64,000 bases of DNA, taken from positions 98,230 to 162,229 of the forward strand of contig MU129054.1 of NCBI GenBank assembly GCA_014904985.1, read 5' to 3'. Positions 46,823 through 57,890 of the stretch are shown one piece after another. Made by a program: the position numbers and the translations under genes. The notes under the pieces were generated by a model. It saw nothing but the letters and a program-made list of their open reading frames with translations, had not been told where the DNA came from and searched no databases. Numbering within the stretch: the stretch's first letter is position 1; the number at the start of each line of letters is the position of its first letter. The stretch is from Hydnum rufescens UP504 (lineage: Eukaryota > Basidiomycota > Agaricomycetes > Cantharellales > Hydnaceae).

Positions 46823-47722
46823 TTAAGCCGCTGTTTCCTTCTGCTTCTGCTTCTCTAGAAGACGCCTGACAGATGTCGCTGTAAGCCCACAGTATAGTGA
46901 GACGAGATCCGGAACGTACTGCCGGGCCGCAAGAACCATTTGCGCCTTGCGTTCTCTTAAACTCGCTTCCCGCTTTTCTGCTGTATCAAGCCAAGTAGAC
47001 TTCCCCTCTACGTTCTGTCCTTTCCCCGGGTCTGAGATAGAGATGTCCAGGCGGTTTTCCAGCCCATAGCGAGAGATCAGGCTTGTGGGTGCGGCGGATG
47101 ATTTAACAGATGATGTGGCTTGGAGAGTAGGGCGCTGTGTCGTAGATGGTGGCGGCTGCTGTGGTGTCGACCGAGGGTACAGGGCATAATATGCTGCTGG
47201 AGGCTGGAATAGGCATATCTCGCTTTTGTCAAACGGTATAGTAGGCATGTACGAAGGGAGTCCACGCACGGGGGGGAGAAATCCCTTTTCAAGAAGCTTA
47301 TTGGAGGTGACCTGAACATTTCCCGTTTTCAGCAGATCGTAGTGGATATTCTCCCTAACGTGGAAATTTACTATTAGGGCTTTGACAATAGGGGGAATGA
47401 GGAGGTCGCTGACCGAGGCTCCTGGGGGAACGCGCTTTGTACAGAGGACATCTAGTGAGACAATCCCATGCTCCAGGTCAATAGTCGAGATGAGACCAAC
47501 ACGCCCTCACAAACCATTGCAGGTGTGACATTCCGCGGCCGGAACCCCAGCGACGGCCCTGGAGCGCCCGCAGCAGCGCCTTCCTGGGTGTCTATACGTT
47601 TGTTAACATCTCCTCAGGGGCCCTAATCAAACTCGGACTGATTGCTTGCCTGGTTTTGACCACCACCGGAAGATCCCAATGATGACCACGAGTGCGACGA
47701 CGACATTGAGAACGTCCGACAT
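46823..47722 (-). CDS. CUE1: CUE-domain ER membrane protein, CUE1-like
   Basis: Yeast Cue1 anchors the E2 Ubc7 at the ER for ER-associated degradation. Five exons (47650-47722, 47515-47591, 47414-47451, 47270-47354, 46823-47203) sum to 654 nt, 217 residues in consistent phase. Residues 1-21 are a membrane anchor (MSDVLNVVVALVVIIGIF). The CUE domain reads SSVQSAFPQEPRENIHYDLL, then KTGNVQVTSNKLLEKGFLPP. The C-terminus is helical and charged, as expected for a Ubc7-binding region, ending EKQKQKETAA. The first intron (47592-47649) has a GC donor in ideal context (AG/GCAAGC). Divergent from the gamma-tubulin complex gene, 394 bp between starts. Confidence 0.85.
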
Positions 47723-48116
47723 TGCCCGTATCTAAGCAGCTTGTCAGCCAGATATGTGGTTTAAGTAGAGTCGATGGGGACAGGCGGCAGCAACTAAACG
47801 GACTTGAACGCCTTTCAAGTTCTGATGCAAGTGGTGGGGTTCTTTGCTGACTAATTGGAGGAGACTGCCGGCCATGTGATTGCTCCTAGCCACCAGTTCT
47901 TCCCAGGCCTCCAATTCCCTCCTCGAAGGTAGATTCCTTCGCCCAAGCCGACAGACGGAATTCAGCCGGCAGATATTGCTGCCCAAAGCCCCAAACGCCA
48001 AATCCGGCGACAGAAAGTGGGTCGGGGACATACAGTAGTTCAACTTATACAATATCTGTTGCACTGCTTCACGCGCATATATAGACTCGGGGTATCCCGT
48101 TGAAAGTCGCCAAGAA
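47723..48116. promoter_or_regulatory. Divergent promoter region, CUE1 / GCP2
   Basis: A 394-bp spacer between two start codons facing away from each other. A minus-strand open frame (47744-48181) covers it but also runs antisense across GCP2 exon 1, so I treat it as chance. Confidence 0.5.
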
Positions 48117-51066
48117 ATGTACACGCCCCGCGCGCCCTCGCGTACCTCACACACCCCGCACTCCGTGAAGCAAATATCCAAGGTGTGTTGTACATTTCTT
48201 GTCGTCGAGTTGTAAATAACAGGTCACCTTGCCAGATCACCGCCACAATCGCGAGCGCACGGAGAACTCGAGAACCTCAGGACTCGCTCAGGGGGGTCCC
48301 AGTCGAAATCCAAGAAGCTTTTATCTTGGAGGACTTATTGTTCGTTCTTATGGTATCGTAGAATGTCCAAGTTCGCCTAAATCCTTGTTCTAATCAGATT
48401 ATAGGGCATTCCGGGGACTCACATCGCGTATCATCCCGATTATATCCCTGATGACGGCAATCTTCGGGGTGCAACATTTGTCGTATCTGAACATCTCGGT
48501 ACGACGTGATCTTCTTGATATTATTTTCATTGTTAATCTTTCCTCTGTTGAAGATACATCCCTCAGGGATCTGATCGAAAGAATGCTTCCCCTCGCCACA
48601 TATTACACCGGCATAGCTGCGTTCATCGAATTCCGGAGCCATACAGATTACGGCCTGGTCAATCACGCTCTTTGCGCGGCTATCCGTGATATGCTGAAGG
48701 TCAAGGGATACACACCTATCATTTGTTATCAGGACACTATTGACAGTTCCCATAGGACTACCTTACCCTGATATCTCAGCTGGAACACGCGTTTGTCTCG
48801 TCTTCAACCTTCACGTTACAGAAATTGTGGTTCTACGTCCATCCTACCCTTCACACCCTCTCTATCTTGTATGCCTTGATTACGGAGCTGGTGCGTGTAG
48901 AAGACCCAGAGCATGGAAAAGACGGGAGCGACGAGGATGACGATGACGACGAGGATGAGGAGAGAAACAAAGCTTTGGGCCTTGGGGGTCTCAAGGCGGT
49001 TATCAAGGACATGTTATCTGCCTCTAGTGGTCTCGTCAAGGGCGGCGAGGTTGTAACAATTTTGTGGGAGCGAATGCGAAATAATAGCGGGTACGTCACC
49101 TGAGTTTTTAATAGAAACGTCGCTCTAATCTCTCGTATCCAGGGACCCGACAACTTTTCAGGTGTACCGAACCTTGTTGCATCGAGCGTCGTTACCGTAC
49201 ACACAAATGATCAAGATTTGGAGCACTGCCGGACACCTTCGTGACCCTTATGACGAGCTCATGGTCAAAGAAACCAAGTCTATAAATCGTGGGACCCTAG
49301 AGATGGATTTTATTGACGAGTATTGGGAAAAACGATACACGGTAAGCATTCGTTCTAGATTGTGGAGCCTGATTCTAAATAAGATTCAGTTGAGGGACGG
49401 GACAACTATCGCAGGCGCAGGGAAACGACCCCAAGCAGGAGTACCGGCCCTCCGTACTGTCACAGGACGACTCCCGGGTGGAGCTTGTATACCACCTCTC
49501 TTGGAGGGGTGGAAACACAAAATCTTGCTATCTGGCAAATATCTCAACGTCATTCGTGAATGTGGAATTGATATTCCGCAAGTGGCTGCGGAGGATGATG
49601 AAGAATGGGTGTTGGACGGTGAAAAGTCGGTTCAAGAAACTCCCGGGAAATATTGGATCTGATTTGTTCACTTGATATAAAGATTTTACAAGGGTATCGA
49701 AGACGCGTATGCGTTCGCCAATCGCACACTCCTGAAACTTCTGGTCGAAGATCAGCAATTATTGCCTCGCCTTCGGTCAGTATATCTTCGTGCTAAAACA
49801 TTTGCATTGCCTAGGTTCATTCTTGTTTGCAGAGCTATGAAACACTATTTTTTTCTCTCCCAGGCATCGTTCCTCACGCACTTTCTGGAGCTCGCTGGGC
49901 CAGAGCTTCGGAAACCTCCGAAGAATGCCCCGCTCGTCAAGCTGCAATCGCTGTTGGATCTCTCGCTTAATATGAACTTTAGTGGAGAAGAAGTCGCCTT
50001 CAAATACAAGGAGGATGTTAAAGTCTCAATCGCAACCAGTGGCTTATACGATTGGTTGCTGAAAGTTGTTAGTCTCAGCGGCTTTACTGGCTTCGGGTCC
50101 GATGACGGTGGGGAGACAGATTTCGGGGCCGGGCCATCCACGGAGGAGGAACGGAAAAAAGATAAGGATAAGGAAAAGAAACGTATGTAACATGTCACCG
50201 ACTGAATCTTCAAGGTTTGCTCCTTTTGACGCTTACAACTAGTAACGACGGTCGAAGTGCTGGCATTCGACTTCATCGTGCCGTTTCCTCTTTCCCTAGT
50301 GGTCTCGCGGAAGGCGATACTTCGTTACCAATTATTGTTCCGATTCATCCTCCATTTGAAGCACATTGAGCAATGTCTCGCCCAGATGTGGATCGATCAG
50401 AAATCGCCCACGTGGAAGGTCACTGTCGACTGGCATCCCGATCTTGAGAAATGGCGACGGCGAGTTACGGTTCTGAGGGCGCGCATGCTTGCGGTTGTTC
50501 AGCAGATACTTGGTTACGCCACGACAGAGGTTCTGGAACCTAACTGGCGATCTCTGGAGGCCAAGCTTGGGAAAGTACTGACTGTTGACCAGCTGCTACG
50601 AGATCACGTCGATTTCTTGGATACGTGTCTAAAAGAATGCATGCTCACGAACGCGAAAATCCTCAAGGTATGAGCTAGGATCGTTTCGCCCTGGACACCA
50701 GTTACTGAGAATTGTGCACAGATTCATGCCCATTTATTGCAAACTTGCTTTACCTTTTCCCAATACAGCTACTCGTTCAATAAGCAAGCCTCCCAGATCA
50801 TCGACGCATACACCGCGACGGGAGAAATTGATATCGACGACCAACACTTGTCCATGGAGAAACGCTGGGCGTTTCTCCACAAATTCGAGCACAATTTCAA
50901 TCACTATTTTAAGGTCAGTTTCTCAAGCTTGGAATCTATGCCTATGCTAATTCTTCGCCCCTCCGTCGTTGAGATTCACCACGACTGTGTCCAATTCCTC
51001 GCCAGTAGCGAGAATACGGCGTTGCTTGCTCTGGTTGTTCGCTTGAACAACATTCGAACGCCGTGA
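48117..51066 (+). CDS. SPC97: Gamma-tubulin complex component 2 (GCP2/Spc97)
   Basis: Part of the gamma-tubulin small complex that nucleates microtubules at spindle pole bodies. First exons 48117-48182, 48236-48352 and from 48405 are in phase: MYTPRAPSRTSHTPHSVKQI, then VPVEIQEAFILEDLLFVLM, GIPGTHIAYHPDY. GRIP1: SLRDLIERMLPLATYYTGIA, then GLVNHALCAAIRDMLK and QLEHAF. Middle: YRTLLHRASLPYTQMIKIW, DPYDELMVKE, IPPLLEGWKHKILLSGKYLN. GRIP2: SQASFLTHFLELAGPELRK, VPFPLSLVVSRKAILRYQLL, FRFILHLKHIEQCL, VLTVDQLLRDHVDFLDTCLK. Ends LLALVVRLNNIRTP at 51066. An acidic Glu/Asp run lies near 48925-48965. About ten introns. Confidence 0.94.
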
Positions 51067-51499
51067 CTGATGCCAGGTCGATTCCTGATATTATTTGGGT
51101 CGTGGTGCTTATTCTGTTTTCCGTGTCACTGTTGATTCCTTGGAATATGTCCTAATTAAAGGTCGCCGAGACACCGTATTCCATGTCCGGAAGGCCGCCT
51201 TAGTATGTTCCATGCCTGATCTTCGATATATTCGATGTAGTCAATGGAGCACTTGCAGCGCATCGAAGGCCGGATCAAACATAGGATCGATCAAATGACG
51301 CTGGGAGTCCAGAGTACTGCTGCAACCAGCCGTGTACTCGAGATTAAGGAAGTTGCACGCACTTTCGCGGGCTTCAATCGAGTGCTTAAATGTAGCCTAC
51401 CAACGCAGAGGCCCACGAACGCAACGGCTCGGCTACGGGTCATCGACGAGCCACCGTGGGAGGACATTAACTATGGCTGCCAGGCGATATCGAGAGGGT
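51067..51499. other. Spacer between GCP2 and the BTB array
   Basis: Contains a short plus-strand frame (51244-51504; MEHLQRIEGRIKHRIDQMTL) that looks weakly coding but has no partner exons and no known motif. Otherwise nothing recognised. Confidence 0.35.
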
Positions 51500-52040
51500 G
51501 GTGAAGTGCGAATCGGGGAAGCATCAGTTTGGGGCGCAAATAAGAGATGGAGAACGTGCAGTTCGGGTTCTTTTTGAAAAGTCAGCCAGGCCATCGTGAG
51601 GCCTATGGCACGCTAAACCCTGCGCAGGCCTGTGGCGTAGGTAGGTGAAACCCAGCTTCCCGGTAGTACTATAACCCCTGAGAAATTGAAACGAGCAAGA
51701 ACGGGAACCACCAAGGTGATAACGGCCCCTGTCCCGCGACGCAAGGGATATTTTGTCAGCAACAGATACATCCAAGGTCAGCCAGCAGTAAGGTTCACTG
51801 GCTTAAACGAGTTCAAGTACACGAAGAGTGAGTTGACGCGGATACTATCTCCTGGATAGCCTATTTATGATTGGTACGGAGGATGTCAGCTTATACTCAA
51901 GAGTTTCAATGATTACAGCCGAACAATTATGAAGCGGTTGGCGACCCCTTCTTTGTAATATACAGAGGCAACGATATGCCGTCCTAAATTGTAGATTTTG
52001 AAAAACTCCGCAGTGAGTTGTCAAACCACTTGAGACACCG
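51500..52040 (-). repeat. 3' flanking module of BTB unit 1
   Basis: Downstream sequence of BTB unit 1, similar over several hundred bp to 53085-53600 and in part to 56290-56480. Shared landmarks on the plus strand are GCAAATAAGAGATGGAGAA, AAAAGTCAGCCAGGCCATCG and GAGTTTCAATGAT. The best-conserved part is the roughly 50-bp core at 51971-52030, with ATTGTAGATTTTG and GAGTTGTCAAACCACT. Probably 3' UTR and terminator duplicated with the gene. Confidence 0.75.
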
Positions 52041-52104
52041 CCGGGAAACGTAATAGTGAGACTTGGCCAGTTTCAGGGACATATTCCTCCATAGGGGACC
52101 GCCA

Positions 52105-52668
52105 TTACCAGCTGTAACGCACTCTGTACGCCTCCAGCAACTGCAAATATTGGAGTGCGCTGACATGAGCCAACTCTTGAGGTGGGGGTTGACCAATGAC
52201 GGCAGGATTAAAACGCTCGGCAGCAGCTCTCTGAGCTTCTTCGAGCCCGTAACGAGTCGCAATAGCCCATGAACGAAGCGGAATAGGCTCAGCAGCCAAA
52301 AGTTGAGTGAGTGAGACCCGCAATGGCTCGAGGACACACTGGACGTCGAGCTTCTCTGCGATCGCGAATAGCTTTTGAGCCTGCTCGATGGAGGTAATCT
52401 GAGACCTCTTGACGGGATAAATGGATCGCAACACAAAATCCAGAGACGCGGCATCTTCGTCCATTGGGATCACGGGTATTTCACTCTTTCCAGGGTTTGG
52501 TTGCGGAAGGCTGAACATGCTTTCGAAGAAAGGGGAGGAAAGGCGTAGAAGCCATATGTGCACTTTGAAGTCGGTGTTCCCAGCGCGGAGGATGACATCG
52601 CCGTCATTAAAGGAAAGTGGGGTCAGAGGGGGGTCAGAGGGCGAACTTTTGGCCTTTGGTCTAGGCAT
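52105..52668 (-). CDS. BTB/POZ-domain protein, array unit 1
   Basis: 187 residues, start MPRPKAKSSPSD at 52668. Residues about 18-120 are a BTB/POZ fold: LSFNDGDVILRAGNTDFKVH, IWLLRLSSPFFESMFSLPQP, then SLDFVLRSIYPVKR. A helical tail follows: LFAIAEKLDVQCVLEPLRVS, SWAIATRYGLEEAQRAAAER, HVSALQYLQLLEAY. BTB domains mediate dimerisation and can serve as Cullin-3 adaptors; short BTB-only proteins like this are common and mostly unstudied in mushroom-forming fungi. A 49-nt intron (52674-52722, donor GTAAGT, acceptor TTAG) lies in the 5' UTR, 5 nt before the ATG. Its leader exon has diverged from the other units. Confidence 0.85.
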   Translation of the reverse strand: MPRPKAKSSPSDPPLTPLSFNDGDVILRAGNTDFKVHIWLLRLSSPFFESMFSLPQPNPGKSEIPVIPMDEDAASLDFVLRSIYPVKRSQITSIEQAQKLFAIAEKLDVQCVLEPLRVSLTQLLAAEPIPLRSWAIATRYGLEEAQRAAAERFNPAVIGQPPPQELAHVSALQYLQLLEAYRVRYSW

Positions 52669-53084
52669 GACGGCTAATCATGCTTTAGGCAATGCTGCTA
52701 CATAGAGGAAGACAAAACTTACAGATAGTGACTCGTAAGACCGAAAAGAGTCTCAGAGCGGAAAGCAACTCGATGTAAATACATGTAAACAGTAGCCTCT
52801 CAACAGTCGGCTTAGACTCGGATTGGACTCAGAGTGGACTCTGACGCAAGCCGGAAGTTGGGCTTATCTGAAAATGTGTGGTACTCATTGGTATGGGTAT
52901 GCAGAAATAGTATACTGTCATCCCGTCTGCTCGCTTGTTGTGTTGAGCAGTTGCCGAATCTTTGGGGCCCAGTCCTGGTCCGACTCCCCACCGATCCGGA
53001 TTTGCCACGACCCACTTCTTGGATCTTAATGATATAGATCCTGAAGACTCCCGATATGCCCTAGGACAAGAACTGATTATGGTG

Positions 53085-53600
53085 GTGTCGAGAGCGTAGT
53101 GAAATGCGAATTGGGAGAGACGATATTTGATTAGGGGGCGCAAATAAGAGATGGAGAACGTGGACTCGTTTTGAAAAGTCAGCCAGGCCATCGCGAGGCC
53201 TGTGGCAAACTAGTGCTGCGCAGTCCTGTAGCATAACTTGGTGAACGCCAGCTTCCCAGTATACCCGCCGAGGAATTGAAACGAACGAGAATAGGAAGAC
53301 CACCAAGGTGGTATGGCTCGCGCGGCGCAAGAGATATTTTTTCGGCAAGAGATCCATCTAAGGTAAGCCATTCACTGGCCTAAACGAGCTCAAGTACACC
53401 GAGGGTGAGTTGACGCCTCCTGGATAGCTCGCTATATATGATAGATGTTGCCTTGTACTCATCAAGAGTTTTAATGATCACAGCCGAGTGATCACGAAGC
53501 GGTCGGCATCCCTTCTTCATAATATATAGATGTGACGATATGCCCTCGCAAATTGTAGATTTTGAAAACTCCGTAGTGCTAGCGGGTTTGTCAAACCGCC
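53085..53600 (-). repeat. 3' flanking module of BTB unit 2
   Basis: Second copy of the downstream module, the closest match to 51500-52040, ending in the conserved core at 53535-53600. The two copies differ by many substitutions and small indels, so the duplication is not recent. Confidence 0.75.
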
Positions 53601-53681
53601 TTCTACTCCGCATCCAAGGAACTTAATACCAAGACTTCCCCAATTTCAGAGACATATTTCCCCATAGGGAACCACGAGTTA

Positions 53682-54237
53682 TTATCCGGGTCTGCGTCGC
53701 CCTTTGCACTCTTCCAGCAAGTGGAAATATTGGAGCGCGCTGCCAACTCTTGATGGGTGACCCATCTTGTCAGAACTAAAACGCCTGGCAGCAGCTCTCT
53801 GACCTTCTTTGGGCCCGTAACGAACCCCAATGGCCGGAGAACGAAGGGGATTAGGCTCGGCAACCAAGAGTTGAGTGAGCGAAGTCCGCAATAGTTGGAT
53901 GGTGCACTCGACATCGAGCTTCTTTGCGACCTCGAATAGCTTTTGAGCGTGCTCGATGGAGATGGAGGCAATCACAAGCCTCTCGATAGGGCAAATGGAT
54001 CGCAACACAAAGTCCAGAGATGCAACTTCTTCGTCCATTGGGATCCCGGGTATTTCGCTCCTTCCTCCGAGGTCTGGCTGCGGAAGGCTGAACATACTTT
54101 GGAAGAAAGGGGAGGCAAGGCGTAGAAGCCAAATGTGCACTTTGAAGTCGACGTCGCAGTACGGAGGATGACATTGCCGGTATCAAAGAAAGTGGGGGGA
54201 GATCGGAGCGTAAGTTATTAGCGGGTGAGAGAGACAT
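53682..54237 (-). pseudogene. BTB/POZ protein, array unit 2, frame broken
   Basis: From the family's conserved ATG (54237, MSLSPANNLRSDLPP) the frame breaks twice near the N-terminus: at the A run 54185-54187, and near 54150-54156 just before VDFKVHIWLLRLA. Both are one-base losses. From there the BTB frame is open to 53682 (SMFSLPQPDLGGRSEIP ... LQYFHLLEECKGRRRPG). The conserved intron acceptor AG before the ATG is changed to GG here. Two frame breaks plus a damaged splice site suggest a pseudogene; assembly error could explain part of this. A TATA-containing leader is present at about 54345-54395. Confidence 0.6.
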
Positions 54238-54299
54238 GACGGCCAATCATGGTTCAGACAATGCTGCTAGGTAAGAAGATGACACAAAACTTACGACCA

Positions 54300-54640
54300 A
54301 GCAAGGTGTGAAGAACAAGCTGGAGGAGGGGAATACTTCCAGTGTAAACCACAACTCCGACCCAGCCATATTCATGGGGTGGGCTTATATACGGTTGCAA
54401 TCAAGGGCCCATTTAAATAGGATACCTGAATTTGAGGGCAATAGCAGCAAGAAAAGCGGGAGCTCCGATCCAGAGCATGGGGCAGAGGCCGAGGCCCAGA
54501 ACGAAATCTTTACATCAGTTCCGACCATGTTCTTCAGATCGTTTGCCTATCGAGGAAGACCACGGGTGGCCCAGACATATTGTACGCGTCAAGAGTCTAG
54601 AAAAGCCTTGGATGTATGACGCGACGTTTCTGGCAACACC
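54300..54640 (-). promoter_or_regulatory. 5' module of BTB unit 2: leader, TATA box, upstream block
   Basis: On the minus strand: an upstream block (about 54470-54630) shared with units 3, 4, 5 and 7, a TATA box (GTATATAAG at about 54386-54392), then a leader of about 80 nt (GAATATGGCTGGGTCGGAG...) ending at a GTAAGT donor. The same order recurs upstream of units 3 to 7. Confidence 0.7.
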
Positions 54641-54719
54641 TCACATAGTCCAGTGGATTTGGAACTTGAGTGGGCTCACAGTATGTCTTTATATTTATTT
54701 GTTTGCCAGTCACTAATCG

Positions 54720-56160
54720 CAACAAGATTTTCATTCACAGCGATCATCATGGAATCCAGAAACAACCATCCTCGACCTCCTTTCTCTCACATATTTTTGT
54801 CTCTTCTACCATCAATCCATCTCTCATCTTGACGCACGGATACAACACATGCACGTTGAGGCCATGCCCTAACCCTCTCTACAGCACCACCATTTCGCGG
54901 CACAATATTCAGAATCGAACTCTTAGGCGCCTCGCACTGCTGCAAATAATATTAATGGTTCGGTTAATGGTAATGGCCAGCTCTTGACAGTCAATACCAA
55001 TCTCAATATCGCTCCTAACCTTGGTAATGGCGTCTACGCGTATTCAGATCTCCCTTCGCAATCTCAGCAGCTTCAGCCCTCAGCTTCTGGTCCCCAGGCG
55101 TATTCTACCGCGAGTGGGGCAATGGGATGGTTGTAAAGCTACGGGCAAGGGCTGCATGCCGCTATGGTTTTTCAGCAGCGCATCACGTCTCAGCCTCAGT
55201 ACTTTGTGTCCCTTCAATAACCGTCTGGTCAACAGCGGCGCTTTGCTTATGACCAACCCAAGTCATTTTCTCAGCAGCAAATGTATCATCAACAGCAATG
55301 GATCAAACCCCTTCAGGTATCTTCATACGGCATCGATTCCGTACCCCACCGCAGCATGCCTCGTATCAAACAACCCATCAATCCATGTCTACATTCATGC
55401 CTATACAATCGAATCACCAGCAAGCTCTTTCCCAGCCTCACTGGGCTCCTTACTCGGCCCCAGTTTTTCCCTACCCTCGTGAGCCACCACCCACTGGTGA
55501 CAGCGTCAGTCATCAGCTCTCTCAATACACGATCGAGCTCCCTTCGACGTCCTTGTCACGCAAGAGAAGTGTGTCTCCCGTCACTGAGACCACCGCCGCC
55601 CCGCACGGGGGTATGGTCTTAAACGCCGCAAATATTCTCCGCCTTCCTTTTTGAATTGAGTGCTTAATCCCGCCATGGCGCAAGCGGAGGATGCTCATGC
55701 TCGCTTGGTCATGTGGCGCGAGGAGGCTTTGGCTGCTACTGTGGCGCCTCAGGAGGATCCCATCAAATGCGGTCGGCTTCGGTGTCTACATGCGCATCGT
55801 CTTCCACGAGTGCCGTCAAGGCGCCAAAAGGTCGGGATGCTGGCGATGAAAGCGATTAGGGTGCGAAGGTGAGGGTGAGAACAAGGGCGAGGACGAAGAA
55901 GATGCATCTGATCGTCGATGATGGCGATGATAAGGAATACGATCCTCATGAGTCGAAGGGCCGGAAGACCGGGTCACGATCTCGTCGAGGTCGGCCTCCT
56001 GGTTTTACCAAAAAGGCTTCGGCAACACGATCTGTCAGAGCCACGCGTTCAACCTTGCAAGTGGTCTCAACCTCTCCGACGTCGTCTAAGCCAAGTGCGA
56101 AAGTTGCGCCGGGGCGTCGCGGGCGACAGGTTCGGGGATCTTAGGTTGCGTGCGTTCGAT
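54720..56160 (+). pseudogene. Decayed Q-rich / AT-hook protein gene inserted in the array
   Basis: Coding-like fragments follow one another on the plus strand but in shifting frames. AANNINGSVNGNGQLLTVNT and QSQQLQPSASGPQAYS (about 54940-55120), Gln-rich AYDQPKSFSQQQMYHQQQW (about 55245-55305), HQQALSQPHWAPYSAPVFPY and SRKRSVSPVTETTAA (to 55652), then DDGDDKEYDPHESKGRKTGS and an AT-hook RRGRPPG (about 55995) to a stop at 56142. Two in-frame stops precede the first piece and at least three frame changes separate the others. Composition and AT-hook suggest a former chromatin or transcription factor. No introns are evident, so a retrocopy is possible. It widens the spacing between units 2 and 3 by about 1.4 kb. 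Confidence 0.55.
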
Positions 56161-56289
56161 CTTAATCACACATGACATTCTCAAGTCCATATATAGTGTG
56201 TCTCGATGTTGTACTAGAGTTTGTGCCACCGTACTATCGACAAGGAAGTCAGCACCACTTTCAGCTCTTGTGTCGCGCGTTTGTACAAC

Positions 56290-56480
56290 GATATATGATT
56301 GGGGGGCACAATAAGAGATGGAGAATGTATAGTTTGGATTCTTTTTGAAAAGTCAGCTGTTTCAATGATCACAGCAGAGCGATTAAAGTGGTCGGTGACC
56401 CCTTCTTCGTAATGACGATATACCCTTGTAAATATAGATTTTTGGAAAACTCCGTAGTGCTAGCGAGTTGCTAAACCGCC
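56290..56480 (-). repeat. 3' flanking module of BTB unit 3
   Basis: Shortened copy of the downstream module: the AATAAGAGATGGAGAATG block, then AAAAGTCAGC joined directly to the TTTCAATGATCACAGC block, so the middle section is deleted compared with units 1 and 2. The conserved core is at 56414-56480. Confidence 0.7.
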
Positions 56481-56557
56481 TTGGAATGCACGTCCAGCGG
56501 AACGAAATAACGAGACTTCCCCAATTCAGGCATACATTTCTCCATAGGGAACCGCGA

Positions 56558-57127
56558 TTAGTAGACCCTATATCCCATCTCGTCCATAAACCGCGCATAT
56601 TGGAGTGCGTTGAGATAGGCCAACTCTTCAGGCAGGGACGTGATCCTGCCAGGAGCAAAACGCGCGACAGCATCTCTCCGGGCGTCTTCCAGGCCATAAC
56701 GAGTCGCCACGGCCCAAGAACGAAGGGGATTAGGCTCGGCAGCCAAAAGCTGAGTGAGCGAGACCCGCACTGCCTCAATGACGCACTCGATCTCCAACTT
56801 GTCCGCGATCTCGAATATCTGTTGAGCTTGCTCGATGGAGGTGGCCTGAGGTCTCTTGCCAGGATAAATGGTTCGTAATACAAAATCCAGATGTGTGGCA
56901 TCTTCGTCCATTGGGATCACAGGTATTTCGCTGCTTCCAAGCTTTGGTTGCGGAAGGCTGAACATGCTTTTGAAGAACGGGGAGGAAAGGCGTAGAAGAA
57001 ACATGTGCACTTTGAAGTCGGTGTCCCCGGCGCGGAGGATGACATCGCCATCGTCATAGGAAAGTGGGGAGAGAGGGGGTTGGAGTGCGAGCTGTTGGCA
57101 GGTGAGAGAGACATGACGGCTACTCAT
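56558..57127 (-). CDS. BTB/POZ-domain protein, array unit 3
   Basis: 189 residues with a complete BTB domain: LSYDDGDVILRAGDTDFKVH, MFLLRLSSPFFKSMFSLPQP, HLDFVLRTIYPGKR, then IFEIADKLEIECVIEAVRVS and SWAVATRYGLEDARRDAVAR. The in-frame ATG at 57127 lies inside the predicted 5' intron (57120-57171). The family's usual ATG (57114) is one base out of frame with the BTB domain. Either this copy uses an unspliced start, or a one-base loss in a C run near 57065-57080 hides the normal N-terminus. Otherwise it looks intact. Confidence 0.78.
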   Translation of the reverse strand: MSSRHVSLTCQQLALQPPLSPLSYDDGDVILRAGDTDFKVHMFLLRLSSPFFKSMFSLPQPKLGSSEIPVIPMDEDATHLDFVLRTIYPGKRPQATSIEQAQQIFEIADKLEIECVIEAVRVSLTQLLAAEPNPLRSWAVATRYGLEDARRDAVARFAPGRITSLPEELAYLNALQYARFMDEMGYRVY

Positions 57128-57171
57128 AGTTTAGGCTATGCTGCTGCGTGGGGGGGTGACACAGAACTTAC

Positions 57172-57510
57172 GTCCAAGCGGGGTGTGAAGAGCGAGGCGG
57201 AGGAGCAGGGAATATCTCCAGTATAAACCACGACTCCGAGCCAACGATATTCGTGGGCTGGGTTTATATACCCTTGCGACCAATTCAAGGGTTATTCAAA
57301 GAAAATCCCAGAAGCTGATAGCCAAAAAAAAAATAGCAGCTCAAAAAAGCTGGACGTCCTATCGGATGCATGGGCTGAGGCCCAGAACGAAATTCCGACC
57401 ACGTTCTTCAGATCGTTGAGCCGATCGAGAAAACCACAAGTGAACCAGAGATTCCGTAATGCACCATGAGTCTAGCAAAGCCTTGGATGTTGTACGCGAC
57501 GTTCGAAAAA
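57172..57510 (-). promoter_or_regulatory. 5' module of BTB unit 3: leader, TATA box, upstream block
   Basis: Minus strand: upstream block at about 57370-57510, TATA box TATATAAACCCAG at about 57260-57270, and an 81-nt leader ending at the GTAAGT donor (57171). Same layout as units 2 and 4 to 7. Confidence 0.7.
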
Positions 57511-57840
57511 AAGCAAAAAGGGAAAGCTGAGAGCGCTCCGCAGGCCTACTGCCTTTCCCAATAACTCTGAGTCTAACAATAACTCGAGACGTGAGACTGA
57601 CTTGATGGGTTCCGTATAGCTCGTTCATACTAAGTGAGGACAGCTGAACCTGGCACAATCGTACGAGAGCACAGTGACTCATTCGCTTATAGAGTCGACG
57701 TGTGACACGTGACTGCACGTGACCATGAACATGACTTGGACTTGCTGCCTAGACTGTTCATGATTGGACATTGGCTTACATCTGAGAGTTTCACAGTGAA
57801 ACAATTGCGGGCCCGTATACCGCCTCAATATTCCCCCCCT

Positions 57841-57890
57841 AAATGGTAGATTTTGAAAACACCCTGCTAGCGAGCTGTCAAGCCACTTTA
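57841..57890 (-). repeat. Conserved 3' core of BTB unit 4
   Basis: About 50 bp matching the array core (plus strand: GGTAGATTTTGAAAAC, GCTAGCGAG and TGTCAAGCCAC). It lies about 270 bp beyond the unit 4 stop, instead of about 80 bp as in units 1, 2, 3 and 7. Confidence 0.7.

Noticed and set aside
47744..48181. 145-codon minus-strand frame
   Set aside because: It fills the CUE1/GCP2 divergent promoter and its start is antisense to GCP2 exon 1, whose splice ph/frame fit is strong. No known motif.
51984..52454. Alternative-frame minus-strand reading through BTB unit 1 and its 3' flank
   Set aside because: It shares no frame with the BTB domain and is not maintained in the intact paralogs.
54300..54395. 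BTB leader as a conserved small protein (EYGWVGVVVYTG-like)
   Set aside because: Leader lengths differ by non-multiples of three, there is no conserved ATG, and unit 6 has a stop; it looks like a 5' UTR.
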